Shown one piece after another: positions 38,401-49,571 of a stretch of DNA of 64,000 nucleotides. This DNA is from Ehretia macrophylla. Lineage: Eukaryota; Streptophyta; Magnoliopsida; Boraginales; Ehretiaceae. Position 1 is the first letter of the stretch, and every line of letters starts with the position of its first letter. The notes beneath the pieces are model-generated. The model was not told the origin of the DNA. It was given only the letters and a program-made list of their open reading frames with translations, and did not search any database. Made by a program: the position numbers and the translations under genes. Where the stretch lies: contig CM075769.1 of the NCBI GenBank assembly GCA_037974665.1, positions 23,958,139 through 24,022,138 on the forward strand, given 5' to 3'.

Positions 38401-38940
38401 ATTGATCAGGTGCAGCTTATCAGAAAAAGGATGCTTACAGCATAGAGCCGGCAGAAGAGTTATGCAGATAGACGACGTCGTGATCTGAAATTTGCCGTGG
38501 GGGACCGGGTATTTCTGAAAATTTCTCCTCGCAAGGGTTTGATTCGGCATGGTAAAGGAGGTAAACTCAGTCCTCGATATGTGGGACCATTTGAGATAAC
38601 TGAAACTGTTGGTGATTTGGCTTACCGTCTAGCTTTACCTCCCAGTCTGGGCAGAATTCATGACGTATTCCATGTTTCCATGCTTCGGAAGTATCAGCCA
38701 GATCCCTCTCACATACTTGAACCGGAACCGCTAGAGATCAGTGAAACTTTGACCTACACAGAGAAACCTCTTCGAATTGTTGATCAGAAAGTTCAGGAGC
38801 TGAGGACTAAAAGCATTCCGATGGTTAAAGTTCTGTGGGATCATCATGGAGTAGAGGATGCGACATGGGAAAGAGAGGATCAGATGCGGGATCGGTATCC
38901 GGAGTTATTCGCCGAATCATGTAAGAATTGCGTGGGCGCA
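35500..38940 (+). pseudogene. Element A pol (PR-RT-RNaseH-IN-chromodomain)
   Basis: Domain order is that of Ty3/gypsy. The aspartic protease has its [10 protein letters not shown] site near 35.58 kb. RT at about 36.15-36.85 kb has the [11 protein letters not shown] box. RNase H is at about 36.95-37.35 kb. Integrase has the H2C2 module at about 37.68-37.80 kb and a D,D-35-E-type core at about 37.86-38.27 kb, including the [12 protein letters not shown] motif. The GPF-type module and chromodomain at about 38.58-38.91 kb include VKVLWDHHG and ATWE. The chromodomain places it among the chromoviruses. The last codons (KNC..AISLRG) overlap the polypurine tract and are also kept in the coding-free elements F and E. 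Nearly whole, with a few breaks. Confidence 0.95.
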
Positions 38941-38948
38941 ATTAGTTT

Positions 38949-38961
38949 AAGGGGGAGAGGA
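38949..38961 (+). other. Polypurine tract, element A
   Basis: AAGGGGGAGAGGA directly before the 3' LTR; primes plus-strand synthesis in this family. Confidence 0.88.
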
Positions 38962-41449
38962 TGTGACGCCCGAGAATTTGCCATGCATTTAATTACTGTT
39001 GCATCCCTTATCTGCGCATTTACTTCTATGCCTTATTAACTGACTTGTGACTACTATTCACTTCGTTTTTAAAATGCTTTCTATTAGTTAACTAGTATTT
39101 TTATTAAATCATATTAATTATAAAAGTAGTGGGAAAAATGTGCTTTTGAGCTTAAGGCGTTAGGAAGGCTCGTTTAGAAAATAATTTTAGAAGTCAAGTG
39201 AATAGTGTTACGTAATAACTTTATAGATTTAATTAGTTAACCAATGTGTCACCCCTTAGACTCGCTTTTAAAGCTTACTACGCGTATTATATTAGACCAC
39301 TCAAGCGCCCAAAGGACCCCACCTCAACTCAACCCTTATTATATCACACTTTAACTCATATATCACACAACAACAAAAAAAATAAAAGCTGAATGGCACT
39401 GTAGCAAACCCGACAGCCTTCTCTTGCCTTTTGAGGATTTTTGCTTCTTCAAATCATCAATTCAAGCCATGCCAAGCCTCGAGCAACTAGTGTAGGGTGT
39501 TTGCAAGGTTCCTAGGTGCTCCTACGCGTAGTGGTGAGGGATTTCATAGCTTGTTTTTGCATTTTTAAATAATTGCTCATTTCTTGAATCGTTGGAAATA
39601 TGATTAAATGCCATTGTAAATGTTATTTATGCTAATGTACTATCTATATGAATGCTAGAGAACACTTTTGAACCGTCGTTTCGCAATTTAAACGGTTAGA
39701 ATCGTTAGTTTGATTTCTAGGGTGAATAGTGACGTTTTTTCTAGGGTTTTGTGTAATTGTTCGAATTGGCTTGAATTAATGCTTCTAATTGATGCCTTAG
39801 GTACTAGTGAAGATAATCAAATAGCCCCGTACACTTGCATTGCCCTTAAATCGCCTAAAAATGGAAAATAGCCGACTTTAAGTTGGGGCTTTCAGGGTTA
39901 ATGCGATTCCGGGTGGATTCGGGCTTCAATTCTAGTTTCCTTAGGCTACCTAGGTGCTATAGATACCTTGATATCCCTTGTTTGAAGCCCGGACAATGTA
40001 GGTGTGGTTTAAAGCCAAAAGAGGGAAATTGGGGCTTTCGGGGTAAACGCGGGCATTTGATTGAGTTCGAGGGTTGAAAGGGTACCTTGGGGGTTAGTTA
40101 GAAGGTTGGGAGAGTTTCTTTTGAAAATGAAATCATTAACTTGGGTTTGGAAGAGAAATAGTATGTAAAATAAAGGGGTTTAAGTGCAATTTCGTTTGTC
40201 TCACATTACTAAACCCACGGCATGACTTCATGAGTGTTTATATGTGATATTAAGTTGGTTTGGAGCTTTTGGGGTAATCCTATGCTTATTTTGTATATGT
40301 TCACTTGTAAACTGCTTATTAACTTCTATATTTGCTTCTATCCTAATTGCAACGAGGTCAACCTACTTTGTTGATCCTCATAGGTGTTAATGCTTATATT
40401 ATTGCTATTAACTTGCCATCGTTAAGTGTATTGCATAGTGGTTGCGCAACCATAGTGTCGGGGCGGATGTGTTGAATATCGGCTGGGCGGCAGAGGGCTT
40501 GCCGGTGGATATTCAAACTCCGTACCCTATTCCCTCATTCGCCTGGTCCGGAGATTGCCAGGGGATGTTGGGTCGTAGGTTTCGGGGTACATCCGGAGTA
40601 CACCCACTGGAGTGATTGGGGTTATGCCGGCTTATCGTGATCGTGCTCGTGGTTCGTGGATCGTGATTGAAGACCAGTGAAGATTGGTGTATAGGGGATT
40701 GTTGAAATGTATCCTTTTTAATTGGGTGGTTATTTAAGTTATCATTGATTCTTAAATTGTTAAAGTGTTATTGTTGTGTAATTGTATTATCTGTTGCATT
40801 GCACGCCCCGGGACTATATCCCTCACTGGGTAACAGTGGTTGCTCATACCTCGATATCTGTTTCAGGAGACGCTGAGGGTGATCCCCAGCTTGTTGATTT
40901 AGTTGAGGAAGAAGAAGTTCAGATCGAGCCTTTACCTTAGTTGCTGTGTCTGATAACTTGAGGTGGTTAATGATTTTGTTGCTATGTGGAAGACTCATCT
41001 GATTACTTTATGTACTATTTTGTAGCCCAAGGGCTTTGTATATGCTTGTTGTATAAGTCGAAGATTAGATGGTTGGGTTGTAGCTTTAAAAGTCTATGAA
41101 CTGTAATAACTTTTATTCTTGCCTTGTTTCCTTGCATGCTTGGGAGTGGATGGTTAATGTAGAATGCTTTACTCCTTAAGATGTTTTATTGATTTCTTAG
41201 AATGTTATGATTATAAGACTATGCTGTCAACTAGTTCTCGCATGCTTGTGTGTTTTGGAATTATTGTGCACTATAAGGCTCGGATGGCCTTATAGCTTTG
41301 TTGTTTAATTGAGAAAAGTTGTATTGTATTGTTGGGACCTTGTTTAAGTGTTTACAGGTTTTCAGAATGTCCACGGTACAGGGGAGACTCTGTCCGTGTG
41401 TTGGGTCCGGACTTAACCTTTAGCTTGGGGGTTGGGTCGGGGCGTGACA
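38962..41449 (+). repeat. Element A 3' LTR
   Basis: 2488 bp, nearly identical to 31429-33916. Palindrome at 40440-40451, acidic frame at 40866-40940, hairpin at 41274-41292. The small ORFs here repeat those of the 5' LTR and are not genes. Confidence 0.97.
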
Positions 41450-41454
41450 GCTTT

Positions 41455-41970
41455 GGGCTTGGTTAGTTGGGCTTAGGGAAATAGTTTAGATGATAGAAAA
41501 GGCCCAAAACAAAATAAAAACTCTAAAGGCCCAAAAGAAATCTCTACAAAAAGTTACTATTCATTACGTGATACTATTCACCCAAGCCTTTCCCGAAATA
41601 CTTGAAATGAAATTCTTTCGATGAACATACTTTAGAAGTAGTTTAAATAAGGTAAATGTATATGCCAAATAATTAAATAAAATATTTTGAAAATCACTCC
41701 GGGCTCGGAGCTCTTTAAGACAATATTATAATTTAAGTAAATTATGCAAGTGAATAAATCCAATTAATGCAATTATCAAAATAATAGGTTATTCATTTTA
41801 TATAAATTAACTAAATATAATTTGTGCATGTTTAAGGATTATGAATAGTATTCTAGCTAATAAATGTAATTTGCTAGAGTGAACACATAATTGTATTCAA
41901 ACCCTGAAACACACATTCAAATATATGCAGACAAGTACTATTTGCTACATGTTGGGTCTGGGGTGTCACA
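41455..41970 (-). repeat. LTR B, 5' segment
   Basis: Right part of solo LTR B, ending in TGTCACA before the ccacc duplication; minus-strand start TGTGACACCCCAGACCC. A/T-rich, with no ORF. Confidence 0.82.
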
Positions 41971-41975
41971 CCACC

Positions 41976-43745
41976 CCTCCATCACCCTTGGATGGTCTGA
42001 AAAACCATAAATTCGCATCGAAATTGAAGGATCTATTAGGGCTATGAACATTATCTAGCAAGTAATCAAAGTAGAAGCAAGGATGAAATTCAAAATTTTC
42101 TTAAAGATTAAATCATAATGTTCATCACAGACCCTAAACTTGATTTCATGTAATTAACATAATTAAGACATATATATAGAAAATATATGTTAACAAGAGA
42201 TAGATTAGCAATATACCTCTTGAAGACAAGCCATGAAGCCCAAAAATTGAACACTTGAAGCTTGACTAGTCTTCCCACACATGCAAGAGATCTAGTAGGT
42301 CCACACAAGCAAAGAATAGGTTTCTTTCATCTCCAAAGTTGTATGTGCTAGCTAACTTTAAATTTATTTGATCTTGTAGCCATGAAAACTTTGAAGAATT
42401 TTTTTTCCCTTTTTCTTCTTTATGTCGTGACCAAGAAAGAAGAAGAAGAAGTTATGTTGTTTTGTTTTTGTTGTGTAGTAATTTTCCACTAACTACTACT
42501 ATGTATATTTCAAGACTATAGATATACATCTATATCTACATATATCTTCCATACAACATATGCAAAAGTGTTATCTAACATATACAAGTGTCCGTAGATC
42601 ATGACACTTGTCATGCATGTCTTACCAAGTATGTAAGAGATAGAATTAGTGGAATTTTACTACATTCCACTATCTCCCTTAATATACCATTAATCAAATA
42701 TTAACTTCTTAATCTTGCATGCGTGTATATGTATTGGTCAATTAACTTAAGTAAGAAATATTTAAGTTAATCATCAATAGATTAAATTAGGGAAATTATA
42801 TTTCTACGTTGCACTTAAGTCCCCATACACAATATATTATGACACATTGGCCCCCATTAACTTTTAATGATATAATACACTATTGCCCCAATAATCATTA
42901 ATGGTCAGTTACAACACAGTTAACACTTTAACGTCTCAAAATAAAATGCAAGCTCATTGGAAACCTATTCATAAGTGTTTTATTGTATGTGACTTTTTAG
43001 ATTCACCGTCATAGAGCATTGAGGAAACATTGAACCCTTTCAATGTTGATCAAACCCTTTTCAATTTGTTTAGAGAATGTCTCCTGTCATTCTCAAAACA
43101 TCCTCAAGGTTCTTGAGTGAGGTTCTAGCAACTACCGTATCAAGACAATTTATAAGGCAATGAAGTGCAATTCAAGTGAATCTATTTATAGTCGTTGATT
43201 ATTTTGTAAACCAATCATTCCATTAATCGTCCCCTTGAGCAAAAATCATGATACGATTAAGTTCATAAACTCGATACTTTGCATAGATCTAAATGGTGTA
43301 ATGAGAGATGACACATGAAAAACTCTTTTTTCGTCATTCATACCTCAACCAATGATTTTCTCATTAAACAACTAAACTTATATCACATAGAACATTGTCT
43401 TATGATGAAGGTTAATGGATCCTATCTTGACCACTACTTGTCAATTACTATATCGAACAAATGAAACTACGAGAGAATGCATTTCATCCCATTTATCGGG
43501 ACAAGTATTAGCTAAATGCTAGAATCAAACCCCAATACATATGAAAACCATAATGTCTCAAATTAAAGGATTACATGCACAATCACAATTAATAACAAAT
43601 TATTAATCCAAAGTCATATAATTTGTTATTCATGTCATATTCAGTGATCTATTCAATTAATAATCACCCACATATTTATTAATCGCATCCCCATGTTGTT
43701 AAGGTGCGAGGCTCACCACCCTTTATCATTAACATCCCTATGTTA
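41976..43745 (-). repeat. Old Copia-type LTR, copy 1
   Basis: Diverged direct repeat of about 43985-45545. Shared anchors are CACACATGCAAG near 42275 and 44110, a GTTAACA..TTTTAACGT box near 42920 and 44750, TTAATCCAAAGTCAT near 43605 and 45400, and CCCTTTATCATTAACATC near 43720 and 45520. Orientation is inferred from copy 2. There are no coding domains and the divergence is high, so this is old sequence that hosts B. Another kind of repeat with LTR-like ends is possible. Confidence 0.5.
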
Positions 43746-43747
43746 AT

Positions 43748-43850
43748 CATGAAGGCGCTATAAAGGCGTCAGCTTCATAATGAAGGCGCAATAGGGCGTT
43801 AGCTTCAAAATGAAGGCACGTAAAGGCGTCAGCTTCAAAAGCGGGAGCAC
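43748..43850. repeat. Three-unit minisatellite, about 30 bp per unit
   Basis: Three imperfect tandem units of the form ATGAAGGCGC..AAAGGCGTCAGCTTCA, with a decayed fourth beginning at GCGGGAGCAC. It is more GC-rich than the surroundings and marks the junction between the two old LTR copies. Confidence 0.8.
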
Positions 43851-44350
43851 AACGGGATCGTCTCGAGGTATGTAAATAACAAAAACATACAAGCGTAGTG
43901 GAAACGATAACAATTAAAACTTTGCATGTAGACTAGTTGTATTTACAAAAATCTCAAGAGTAAATCCGTAATTAGTACATGAAAGAAAATGCATAAAAGT
44001 ATATACAATTATATACATATGTATTTAAAATGAAATATAAGAATACTTCATGTGGAGAACTCGGATGTAGACACTTGAAGAAGGTCTTGACTCGGGCAAA
44101 GCTCATTCACACATGCAAAGGTCCTAGTCGATCTACGGGTATCCAAAAGCAAATGACAACTTAACTAATTGTAGTGCTAGCTTAGTTAAGTCCAAGAGCT
44201 TAGGTATGTATGAGTTGTTAATTATAGGCAAAATGTTTCCTATCTCCACTAGCCTTGGCCGAAATTACCAAGAGAAAAGAGAGAATTTTTTGCTTCTAAA
44301 ATATGAGAATTTCGGCCATAAGGTGCAAAAAAGAATGAAGGGCTTGTCTT

Positions 44351-44360
44351 CTATTTATAG
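44351..44360 (-). promoter_or_regulatory. TATA box in old LTR copy 2
   Basis: CTATAAATAG on the minus strand, a consensus plant TATA box, placed about 1.8 kb from the LTR's start terminus. Confidence 0.45.
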
Positions 44361-45543
44361 ATGTATGAACATGCTCATCAAATGCCAAGTGTCATGATGT
44401 AAGCAAATCAAGAAGCCAAGTGTCATCATCCTACACATGGCCTGCCATAGGAGGGCAATTTGGACAAATTTCACTTGTAACTTGTTGTTTGTCTTTTAGT
44501 GCAAGTTGTCTTTTGTCCTTTTGTGCTTTGTCCTTTTGTGTTTGTCTTTTAGTGCAACTTGTTGTTTGGCTTTTAGTGAAGACAAACAATAATTATTTTT
44601 CAACCCTTTAAGAATAATTAATTGCAGATTGACCCATCAATCTATTTACACTCTTGCCCCAATGCTTTTCAATATTTACACTTTGGCCCTAAAACTTTCA
44701 AAAATTATAATTTTGGCCCACTTAACCGGTAATATCCAAAATCACACCGTTAACATTTTAACGTGTTCCCAACTCAATACCAAGCTCAGAAATTGCTTTA
44801 TTCATGTTACCCTAGGTGTGTGACTTTCTAGGTTCATGACCGTACAGATAAAGGATCGATTCTGAAAATATCTCCATCATTTTCCGGAATACTTTCATGT
44901 TCATGAGTGACGCGCTAGCAATGAACGTATCATGACAATATGTACAGTAATAAAGTCCAATTCCAACGAACCTATTTATAATTGCAAATTAGCATGCAGT
45001 CCGATCCTTCTGTTAAAATGTCCCGATCATTGTGGGGACCATGAAATGATTAAGTCCGCTATACGATTCTATGCATAGATCTAAATCGGTAGAATAAGAG
45101 ATAACATATATGGAAAAATACATTTCCATCGTTCAACTAACCCGGTTGAGGATTTCTCATTTCAGACGACAGACACTAGATCGCATAGGACATCGCCTCA
45201 CTATCGGAGATTAACAGATCCTATCTTGACAACTATTTGTCAGTCTCTATATCACAAGACTAAACTGCAAGAGGTCGTATCTCACCCTCAAAGAAGGCAA
45301 GCATTGTCCAAACGCAAGATTTAGCCCTTGATATAGCCGGCAGCCGTAATTTTTCAAGTCAAAGGATTAATTTGCACAATTTGCAATGAATGACAAACTA
45401 TTAATCCAAAGTCATGTAGTTTTGTCATTCCGATCACATTCAATGATCCTTTCAACCAACGATCATTCATATGTGAGTTAATCGCATCCCAATGCCGTTG
45501 TAGCTCAACGTTCGCTACCCTTTATCATTAACATCTCTATGTT

Positions 45544-46140
45544 AATCAAAGGTAACTACATATGATAGTCCGTACTTGATTATTCTAGTCCTGGTCAAAT
45601 AATCTAAGGACTATGAATGCTTTTGAATGTTTATCATGTCGAAAAAATATGCAGCGAATTCTCAACACTTTAAGAATATATTTCTTCTCAGAAAAACATT
45701 AAGGACATATTCATATAATTGAACGGAGAATATGAATATCCAATTAACATGCTATTCAGATTTACATCAAAATGCCCTATATAGGTCATCGAACTATATA
45801 ACATTATGGCATATCTCTAACAAATCAAAGGTAACAACACTTGTAATAGTCCATAATAGATTATTGAAATCCCGATCATATAATCTAAGGACTATGAATA
45901 CTATAAGTATTTATCATGCTAAAGAAATATGCAAACATATTCTTAACCCTTTTAGAATATATCTCTCTAATGAAAATACTAGGGACTCTTTCATACACAA
46001 AAAGAAGGAGAATATGAATGTCACTAATATGTCAATATCTAAGCAAACATATAGACATAAATGCCATAAAGTACAAGTTAATGTCAAAATGCCCCAAAAT
46101 ATGTCATCCAAATATATAGCGTTAGGGCATATCTCTAACA
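45544..46140 (-). repeat. Tandem duplication of LTR start, about 280-318 bp units
   Basis: Units 45544-45822 and 45823-46140 share AATCAAAGGTAAC, CTAAGGACTATGAAT, ATTTATCATG and GGCATATCTCTAACA in the same order. Both end with the TGTTAGAGATATG terminus on the minus strand. Confidence 0.75.
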
Positions 46141-46377
46141 TAAACCACTGCTAGTCCTTCGAGAAAAACATAAAAAATAGTCCGCAAAAATTCTACACTG
46201 CCTCGTTGACTTGGCTCGTATGATTCTTGGCATGTACATACATTTAGAATTGTAAAATATAGCAAACCTACCTATTACATATGGTCTTATACTTCATTAT
46301 GAATCTTACATTTAGCTCTACAAAACAGTTTAAAGATTACAAACAGATTGGATAAACCACAAATCCAATAATCATAC
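46141..46377. other. Unassigned A/T-rich sequence
   Basis: Lies between two LTR-like termini. I see no ORF, repeat or RNA gene in it. Confidence 0.4.
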
Positions 46378-47303
46378 TGTTGGGATTGGTGTGCCCAAAA
46401 GACCACTAGCACTTGCCATTTCTGTAATATGAATATTTGTAATAATAATAAAGTATCATCTCATTGTTATGAGCACGTTCTTCTCTCATTTATTATGTGG
46501 ATAACTGTATTTGTATATGTATGAAAGGTCCTTGCTTCAAGTGTTGACTTAGGTGCGGGATGATTACGCACAGAAGGTCTGAGTCATGGTTACTTGATGA
46601 GCATAATTACTATTTCCATGACTTAGTAGTAAAGCTAGGCACTTTACTATGGTAGAGGTCATAGTGGAATAAGTTCTTTTTTGAATAAGAGTGATTTGCC
46701 TTGATCATGGAATTGTTCCAGACTTATTACACTTATGCATCTGTATGCAATAGATGGACCACCGTAGATGTGTACTCTGAATATGTACTATCAAAGAAAG
46801 AGTATACATATACCTACGAGCTTCTAAGTGGGCCATAGCTCCTAATCTTGAGTAAGTGTGGATGAACTGACGAAGTTGGGTGCTTGCACTTTGAGCCATT
46901 ATGGGTGTGGTCTAATTGCTAGGTCATCTAACTATGTGGTTTGGGTGTATAGGACCTGATTAGAAGGAATGTGCATTTTCAATAAGGAGTCTACACATTA
47001 ATCACTCCCTTAGATTAATCCGAGACTATATCATCCTAAATCTATGCATAGTAGTATAGGATGTTGTACTTGGTGTTACACTTGAGGGTAGCTCCCTTAG
47101 ATAAGTGGATAACTCCTGAAGGATAGCTGGATGATGGATTCAGAGAATCTAAGGAGTTTAAGATGCAGTTCAAGAGATAATAGTACACTCTGAAACCTGT
47201 CTTAACTACGAGTGAGTATAGAGAGACATTATGGTCATTTCATCACTTAGTTGGGCAGAAGACTATTTTTGTAAATACAATATTTATCCTTGAGTACAGC
47301 TAT
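46378..47303 (+). repeat. Copia-like LTR fragment
   Basis: Starts TGTTGGGATTGGTGTGCCC, a common form of plant Copia LTR start, and runs without a coding frame until E's LTR begins at 47304. The continuation would lie beyond E, outside the window. The family is uncertain; the evidence is the terminus and the non-coding character. Confidence 0.45.
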
Positions 47304-49571
47304 TGTGATACCCCGAACCCAGCATATAATTAATGATATCTGTTTGCATTTAAATGAGTTTTATTTTGAATGATAGTACAAATTTAAGTGATTAATTTAG
47401 CTAAGTCATCCATTTTTGCACTGTTTGCATATTTCTTTTAAAATATTCAAATAATAGCTAAATTAACTATTTGAAATGAATATTAACTACTTTTATTATT
47501 TAGAGTAACTAGATTTATTTCTTGCATTTATTGACTTTGTTTTCAACTAAATGGAAAAGTATCTCTGAGCCTGGAGTGAATTTTTAAACTATTTTACTTT
47601 TCAAAAATTATATTTTCTATTATTACTTATCATTTTTATAGTAATCATTCCTCGCTCGTTCGTGCGTAACTCATCGGAAATGAAAGATATAGAATTGTTT
47701 TTAGTCCCTAATGAATAGTAATTTAGTTTAGTTTTAGTTGGTTTTTAATTGAATTGGATTGTATTTATTCTTGCTTAGCCATTTTAATTGCCAATGCAAA
47801 GTATTTGACCATTTAAATAAGCCATTTGACCACCCAATGTATATTGACCCTTTTACCCTTTTGTTGTCATCTTTTATAAACTAAACAAAAGCCAAAAAAT
47901 GAAAAAAAAAAGATAGAAAAAGAAGCTAGAAGCGGCGAAGGCCAAAGAGAAAGCATATTTTCTTCAATTTTCTTCTACAAACCTGCTTGGAAATGGATAA
48001 GGAGCTTGGCTTGGGTTCTTACGGGTCTTCATCTTCAATCATTGTGAGGGATTTCACATTTTTGTGCATTTTTCCTAAAATTTGATTTATGTTTCAATTT
48101 CTTAGATTTGTTATATAATGCACTTAAATGCCTATTATTGCTTGAAATAGCTTCCTTTGAGTTCATAGAGCATTTTTTGATAACTATTTAGAGACTTTTA
48201 CGGTTAGAAATGCAAATTTAAATTGGAAAAGATAATGAATAGTGAAATAAATAGTAAACCCTTGAATTTTTGGATTTTTGATATGAATTGCATTTTCTTG
48301 ATTTACTTAGGTGCATTTAGTGCTAGAAAGATTAAATGTGCAATAAAAATGGATTTTCCTTTTGTAAAATCAAGAAATTAGCATTGAAATGTAAAGGGGC
48401 TGTTTGAGCAAGTGTTGACTGTGCTCGATTTGAGTTGGGGGTTTGGCTTGTAAATGCGGGAAAGCACTTTTAAAGCAAGTGTGGTATTGTTTGGATTCCT
48501 GGTTAGCATAACTGTAGTTCAAACGCATTACGTGGACTTTCGGGCTCCGGTTGGGAAAGCGAGGTTTTCTGCCATAGAAACATGACTTGTAGTGCCTAAG
48601 TGTGGGTAGTGAAGACGGTTTTCGAATCCCGTAGCTCGTTTGCTCGTAATTTCCTTTGGAAGTTAGAGATTGAATAGTTTAATTTGTAATTTTTATTGTT
48701 TGAACTGTTATTGCTTGTTTAACTATTGTTCTTGATGCTATTAATGATTATAAGGCATGGATGTCAATTATTGCTACTAATCTTCACTTTGGTGACGTCG
48801 CTTGATTATCGTTATGTTTCTCGTATTGCATTTTATAATGTCAGGCGCGCGAGTGATGGGCTTCTTTAGGCAGTCTTAGGTTGCCAGGGTTGGGTTGCTC
48901 TAGCTCCGTGTCCTATTCCCATTCTCGCTAGGAATGCCGCCCTGGGAGATTTTGGTCGTAGATGTGTCGGGGTACATCCTGAGTACACCCAGTCGAAATT
49001 ATAAGGTAGATATGCGCTTCTTGTCATCGTTGTCAACATCAAGCTTGAGGTTGATGTATTGCTCGTGGATTGGTATGTAGCTCGTGTGAGCGAACCGTAA
49101 CCTTCAAAGTGTGGTATAGCTTTGATTGGTTATGTTGATGTTTTCCTTGATTGTTTCCTTTGTATTAATGCTTGTATAGCTTGTTTACAAATTGATTATA
49201 GTGTTAATTGCTCCTATTTGCATTGCACGAATCTCCTTATGAATGTTTCCCGTATATTGTTACCCTTCCTCACTGAGTATACATGTTTTGTATACTCACT
49301 CTTCATTATCCACTTTTCAAGTAAAGCCATGTTAGTAGGAAAGTTCGTGATTGCATGATAGCTCGTGCTTGAAGAGTTGCCTTATGTGTTATATGTCTTG
49401 AATTGTAAAAAGTTGTAAAGTGGTTTCTATTATGAGTTGTATGTATTCAATGAATAAAGAAATGTAATTTAAGTTTAACTGGGTCATTAGAGTGGTATGA
49501 TAACCTAGTTAATGTAATTGGTTGGTAAGGTTTAAATTCAATGCATGTTCATGTTTTTCCAAGAGGAAAAG
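47304..49571 (+). repeat. Element E first LTR, main segment
   Basis: Direct copy of 61097 onward. TATA box near 47875. Conserved blocks are TTGTGAGGGATTTCAC near 48041, the GGGGTACATCCTGAGTACACCC box near 48969, and a CCTTCCTCACTGAG box near 49264. The 78-aa ORF near 49122 is not supported as a gene. Confidence 0.88.
47875..47880 (+). promoter_or_regulatory. TATA box, element E LTR
   Basis: TATAAA in CTTTTATAAACTAAAC, conserved at 61670 in the second LTR. It is followed by an A-rich stretch, as expected for LTR promoter output. Confidence 0.45.

Larger units (their letters stand above)
31429..41449 (+). mobile_element. Element A: young, nearly whole Ty3/gypsy chromovirus (Tekay-like)
   Basis: 10021-bp plus-strand element in solo LTR B, flanked by gcttt (31424-31428 and 41450-41454). 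Both LTRs are 2488 bp, and I count about seven differences (0.3%). At the commonly used rate of 1.3e-8 per site per year that is about 0.1 million years, the youngest insertion in the window. The interior has a PBS, long gag and pol coding stretches, a C-terminal chromodomain and a polypurine tract. It looks nearly whole, with about three breaks. G is its closest relative here. The 5' outer end is TATGACG while the 3' LTR begins TGTGACG. Confidence 0.97.
19320..41970 (-). mobile_element. Solo LTR B (Ty3/gypsy type) carrying elements C and A
   Basis: Outer ends read TGTAACACCCC at 19320 and GGTGTCACA at 41970, with the 5-bp duplication ccacc at 19315-19319 and 41971-41975. With C (20480-30153) and A (31429-41449) and their duplications removed, the LTR is about 2.95 kb, with segments 19320-20479, 30159-31428 and 41455-41970. 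There is no second B LTR and no PBS or interior, so it is a solo LTR, the usual product of LTR-LTR recombination. It shares the core block with the other families: the ACATCC/GTACACCC box straddles the C insertion, and an altered palindrome lies near 30290. Confidence 0.85.
43985..46140 (-). repeat. Old Copia-type LTR, copy 2
   Basis: The minus strand begins at 46140 with TGTTAGAGATATGCCCTAA, which resembles the start of many plant Copia (Angela/Tork-type) LTRs. A minus-strand TATA box lies at 44351-44360 (CTATAAATAG), as expected for an LTR promoter. The first about 300 bp are duplicated in tandem (45544-45822 and 45823-46140). ORFs of up to 140 aa here show no family features. Assignment to Copia rests on the terminus only. 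Confidence 0.5.

Noticed and set aside
43748-43850. CRISPR-like array
   Set aside because: Units are directly adjacent, imperfect and without spacers, in a plant repeat region; this is a minisatellite.
45732-46154. 140-aa plus-strand ORF
   Set aside because: Spans the tandem-duplicated LTR start, has biased composition and no domain; the LTR assignment explains the sequence better.
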